64,000 nt of DNA from an uncultured Emticicia sp. (GTDB lineage: Bacteria > Bacteroidota > Bacteroidia > Cytophagales > Spirosomataceae). Below are positions 63,229 through 64,000 of the stretch, in pieces. The stretch is taken from the NCBI RefSeq assembly GCF_937903345.1, contig NZ_CALCZQ010000061.1:71899-135898 (forward strand). Direction: 5' to 3'. A program made the position numbers and the translations under genes. Position 1 is the first letter of the stretch. Every line of letters begins with the position of its first letter. The notes below the pieces were generated by a model. That model was not told where the DNA came from. It saw nothing but the letters and a program-made list of their open reading frames with translations, and made no database searches.

Positions 63229-64000
63229 ATGAAAACTTCTTTCAAATTCTTAATTGCTATTGCTACATCAACAGTTATATTATTTAGTTGCGAAAAAACG
63301 CAGGAATTAGAGCCAATGCTTAATAGCTCTCAAAAATCGGCCTTGCGAACCACCTCAAATTTATCAGATGAATCGATGAAAAATGTTTCGTCCAATAACA
63401 TTTTGGCAGTTGGTTGCGAAGTTTATTCGTTGGTTTTAGGAGGAAAATCAGGTACACCTCACCTCGGCGGGCTCGACTCATATTTAGCAAATGTTGATAT
63501 GATTACGGGAAATACTACTGCAACAAGTCAAATAAATATTTTAGGAATTCCTGTAAAAAGCGTAACCGGCATTACCAAAGCTCCTACTCCAGCTACCTCT
63601 CCACCTACTATCTTTGGAGTTACGGGTATCAATTCAAATTTTGCAGGTAGTCTCTTAAAAATTAATCCTACAACAGGATTAGCCATAAATGCTGGCTCAA
63701 CCAAAATGGGAAACGTAAACATCTTCTTGCAAGATATTGAATATTGCTTTGCCAATAATTTATATTATGCCATCATCGAAGGAACAAATAGAATAGTTTC
63801 TTCGCCGAATGGACTCAGTTGGGTAAATGTTCCAACGGTTATTCCGACCACCGTTCAGTTGAATGGTTTGACTTTCAGAACAATTGGAAATATCACAACG
63901 CTTTGGGTGATTGCTGGGGCCGGCAATACTTTCTGCGGTGTAAATTATGGAAATATGTGGGAGCTTGCCCTAAATGGATCGTTTATAAGTATCAATAACT
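63229..64000 (+). CDS. Lipoprotein, propeller-like, paralogue 2 (runs off the window)
   Basis: From the ATG at 63229 the frame is open to the right edge (257 codons). The start MKTSFKFLIAIATSTVILFS leads to a lipobox FSC, with EKTQELEP after it. It shares the order and wording of blocks with the preceding protein: GGLDSYLANVDMITGNTTAT, PVKSVTGITKAP, LLKINPTTG, LQDIEYC, YYAIIEGTNRIVSSP and LWVIAGAGNTFCGVNYG. A tandem duplication with marked divergence. The gene was easy to miss because its stop lies outside the window. Confidence 0.8.
   Translation, partial: MKTSFKFLIAIATSTVILFSCEKTQELEPMLNSSQKSALRTTSNLSDESMKNVSSNNILAVGCEVYSLVLGGKSGTPHLGGLDSYLANVDMITGNTTATSQINILGIPVKSVTGITKAPTPATSPPTIFGVTGINSNFAGSLLKINPTTGLAINAGSTKMGNVNIFLQDIEYCFANNLYYAIIEGTNRIVSSPNGLSWVNVPTVIPTTVQLNGLTFRTIGNITTLWVIAGAGNTFCGVNYGNMWELALNGSFISINN

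Noticed and set aside
63090..63287. 65-residue open frame before the second lipoprotein
   Set aside because: It overlaps the start of the lipoprotein gene in another frame, has low-complexity Lys/Gln content and no sign of being coding.

Overview
The window is a continuous piece of chromosome from a low-GC member of the Bacteroidota, most likely the order Cytophagales (something near Emticicia, Arcicella or Leadbetterella). The order is inferred from gene content and I could not check it. Pointers are Bacteroidota-style promoters (TTG, about 19-20 nt, TAnnTTTG), families such as DUF5989/SxtJ, DUF6090, DUF5672, DUF5009 and DUF1501, a CHU/Spirosoma-like zinc phospholipase, and many secreted proteins with SPI or lipoprotein signals. 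There is one tRNA gene (Leu, anticodon TAG). I saw no rRNA, CRISPR array, insertion sequence or prophage.

Layout. 1-2.8 kb: the 5' part of a Fur-family repressor, then SxtJ and DUF5989 behind a broken carbamoyltransferase. 2.9-9.6 kb: a secreted protein, the (p)ppGpp synthetase/hydrolase, tRNA-Leu, trigger factor and phosphoglycerate mutase. 9.6-15.6 kb: a decayed toxin-antitoxin locus, a low-molecular-weight phosphatase, an amidohydrolase, mltG-hisS and a tiny basic protein. 15.6-24.6 kb: membrane proteins, a methyltransferase, two short-chain dehydrogenases, a three-gene glycosyltransferase group, YjbR and a lipid kinase. 24.8-34.0 kb: DUF3050, a CDP-alcohol phosphatidyltransferase, a DUF1501 protein, groES-groEL, a Doc-type toxin-antitoxin pair, an acrylyl-CoA-reductase-like enzyme and a DUF5009 acyltransferase-like protein. 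34-41 kb: a BclA-like protein with a nonsense codon in its leader, an orphan LytTR protein, a phospholipase with an in-frame 15-bp tandem repeat, a Dabb protein, rpsT, radC, an ABC-F protein and a rhodanese. 41-54.8 kb: a C-terminal processing protease, gyrB, a DsrE-like protein, metF, a CoA-transferase, rodA-PBP2, tsaE and alanine dehydrogenase. 54.9-64 kb: a heavily decayed nhaA, two secreted amidohydrolases, ispF, a sigma factor with a membrane TPR protein, and two divergent tandem lipoprotein paralogues.

Most of the window is housekeeping: stringent response, chaperones, peptidoglycan elongation (rodA/PBP2, mltG), translation, folate, isoprenoid and DNA topology. Against this, gene decay is conspicuous. 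The carbamoyltransferase, nhaA, the RelE/ParE locus, the BclA-like gene leader and one unrecognised gene all carry nonsense or frameshift lesions.

The features most worth a second look are: three TTGKCAG motifs at an exact 21-bp period upstream of groESL; a family of 15-bp tandem repeats whose units fold as small stem-CCA-stem hairpins, one array being translated inside the phospholipase; and the sigma factor/TPR protein divergent from tandem lipoproteins. I did not find a system I could confidently call new.
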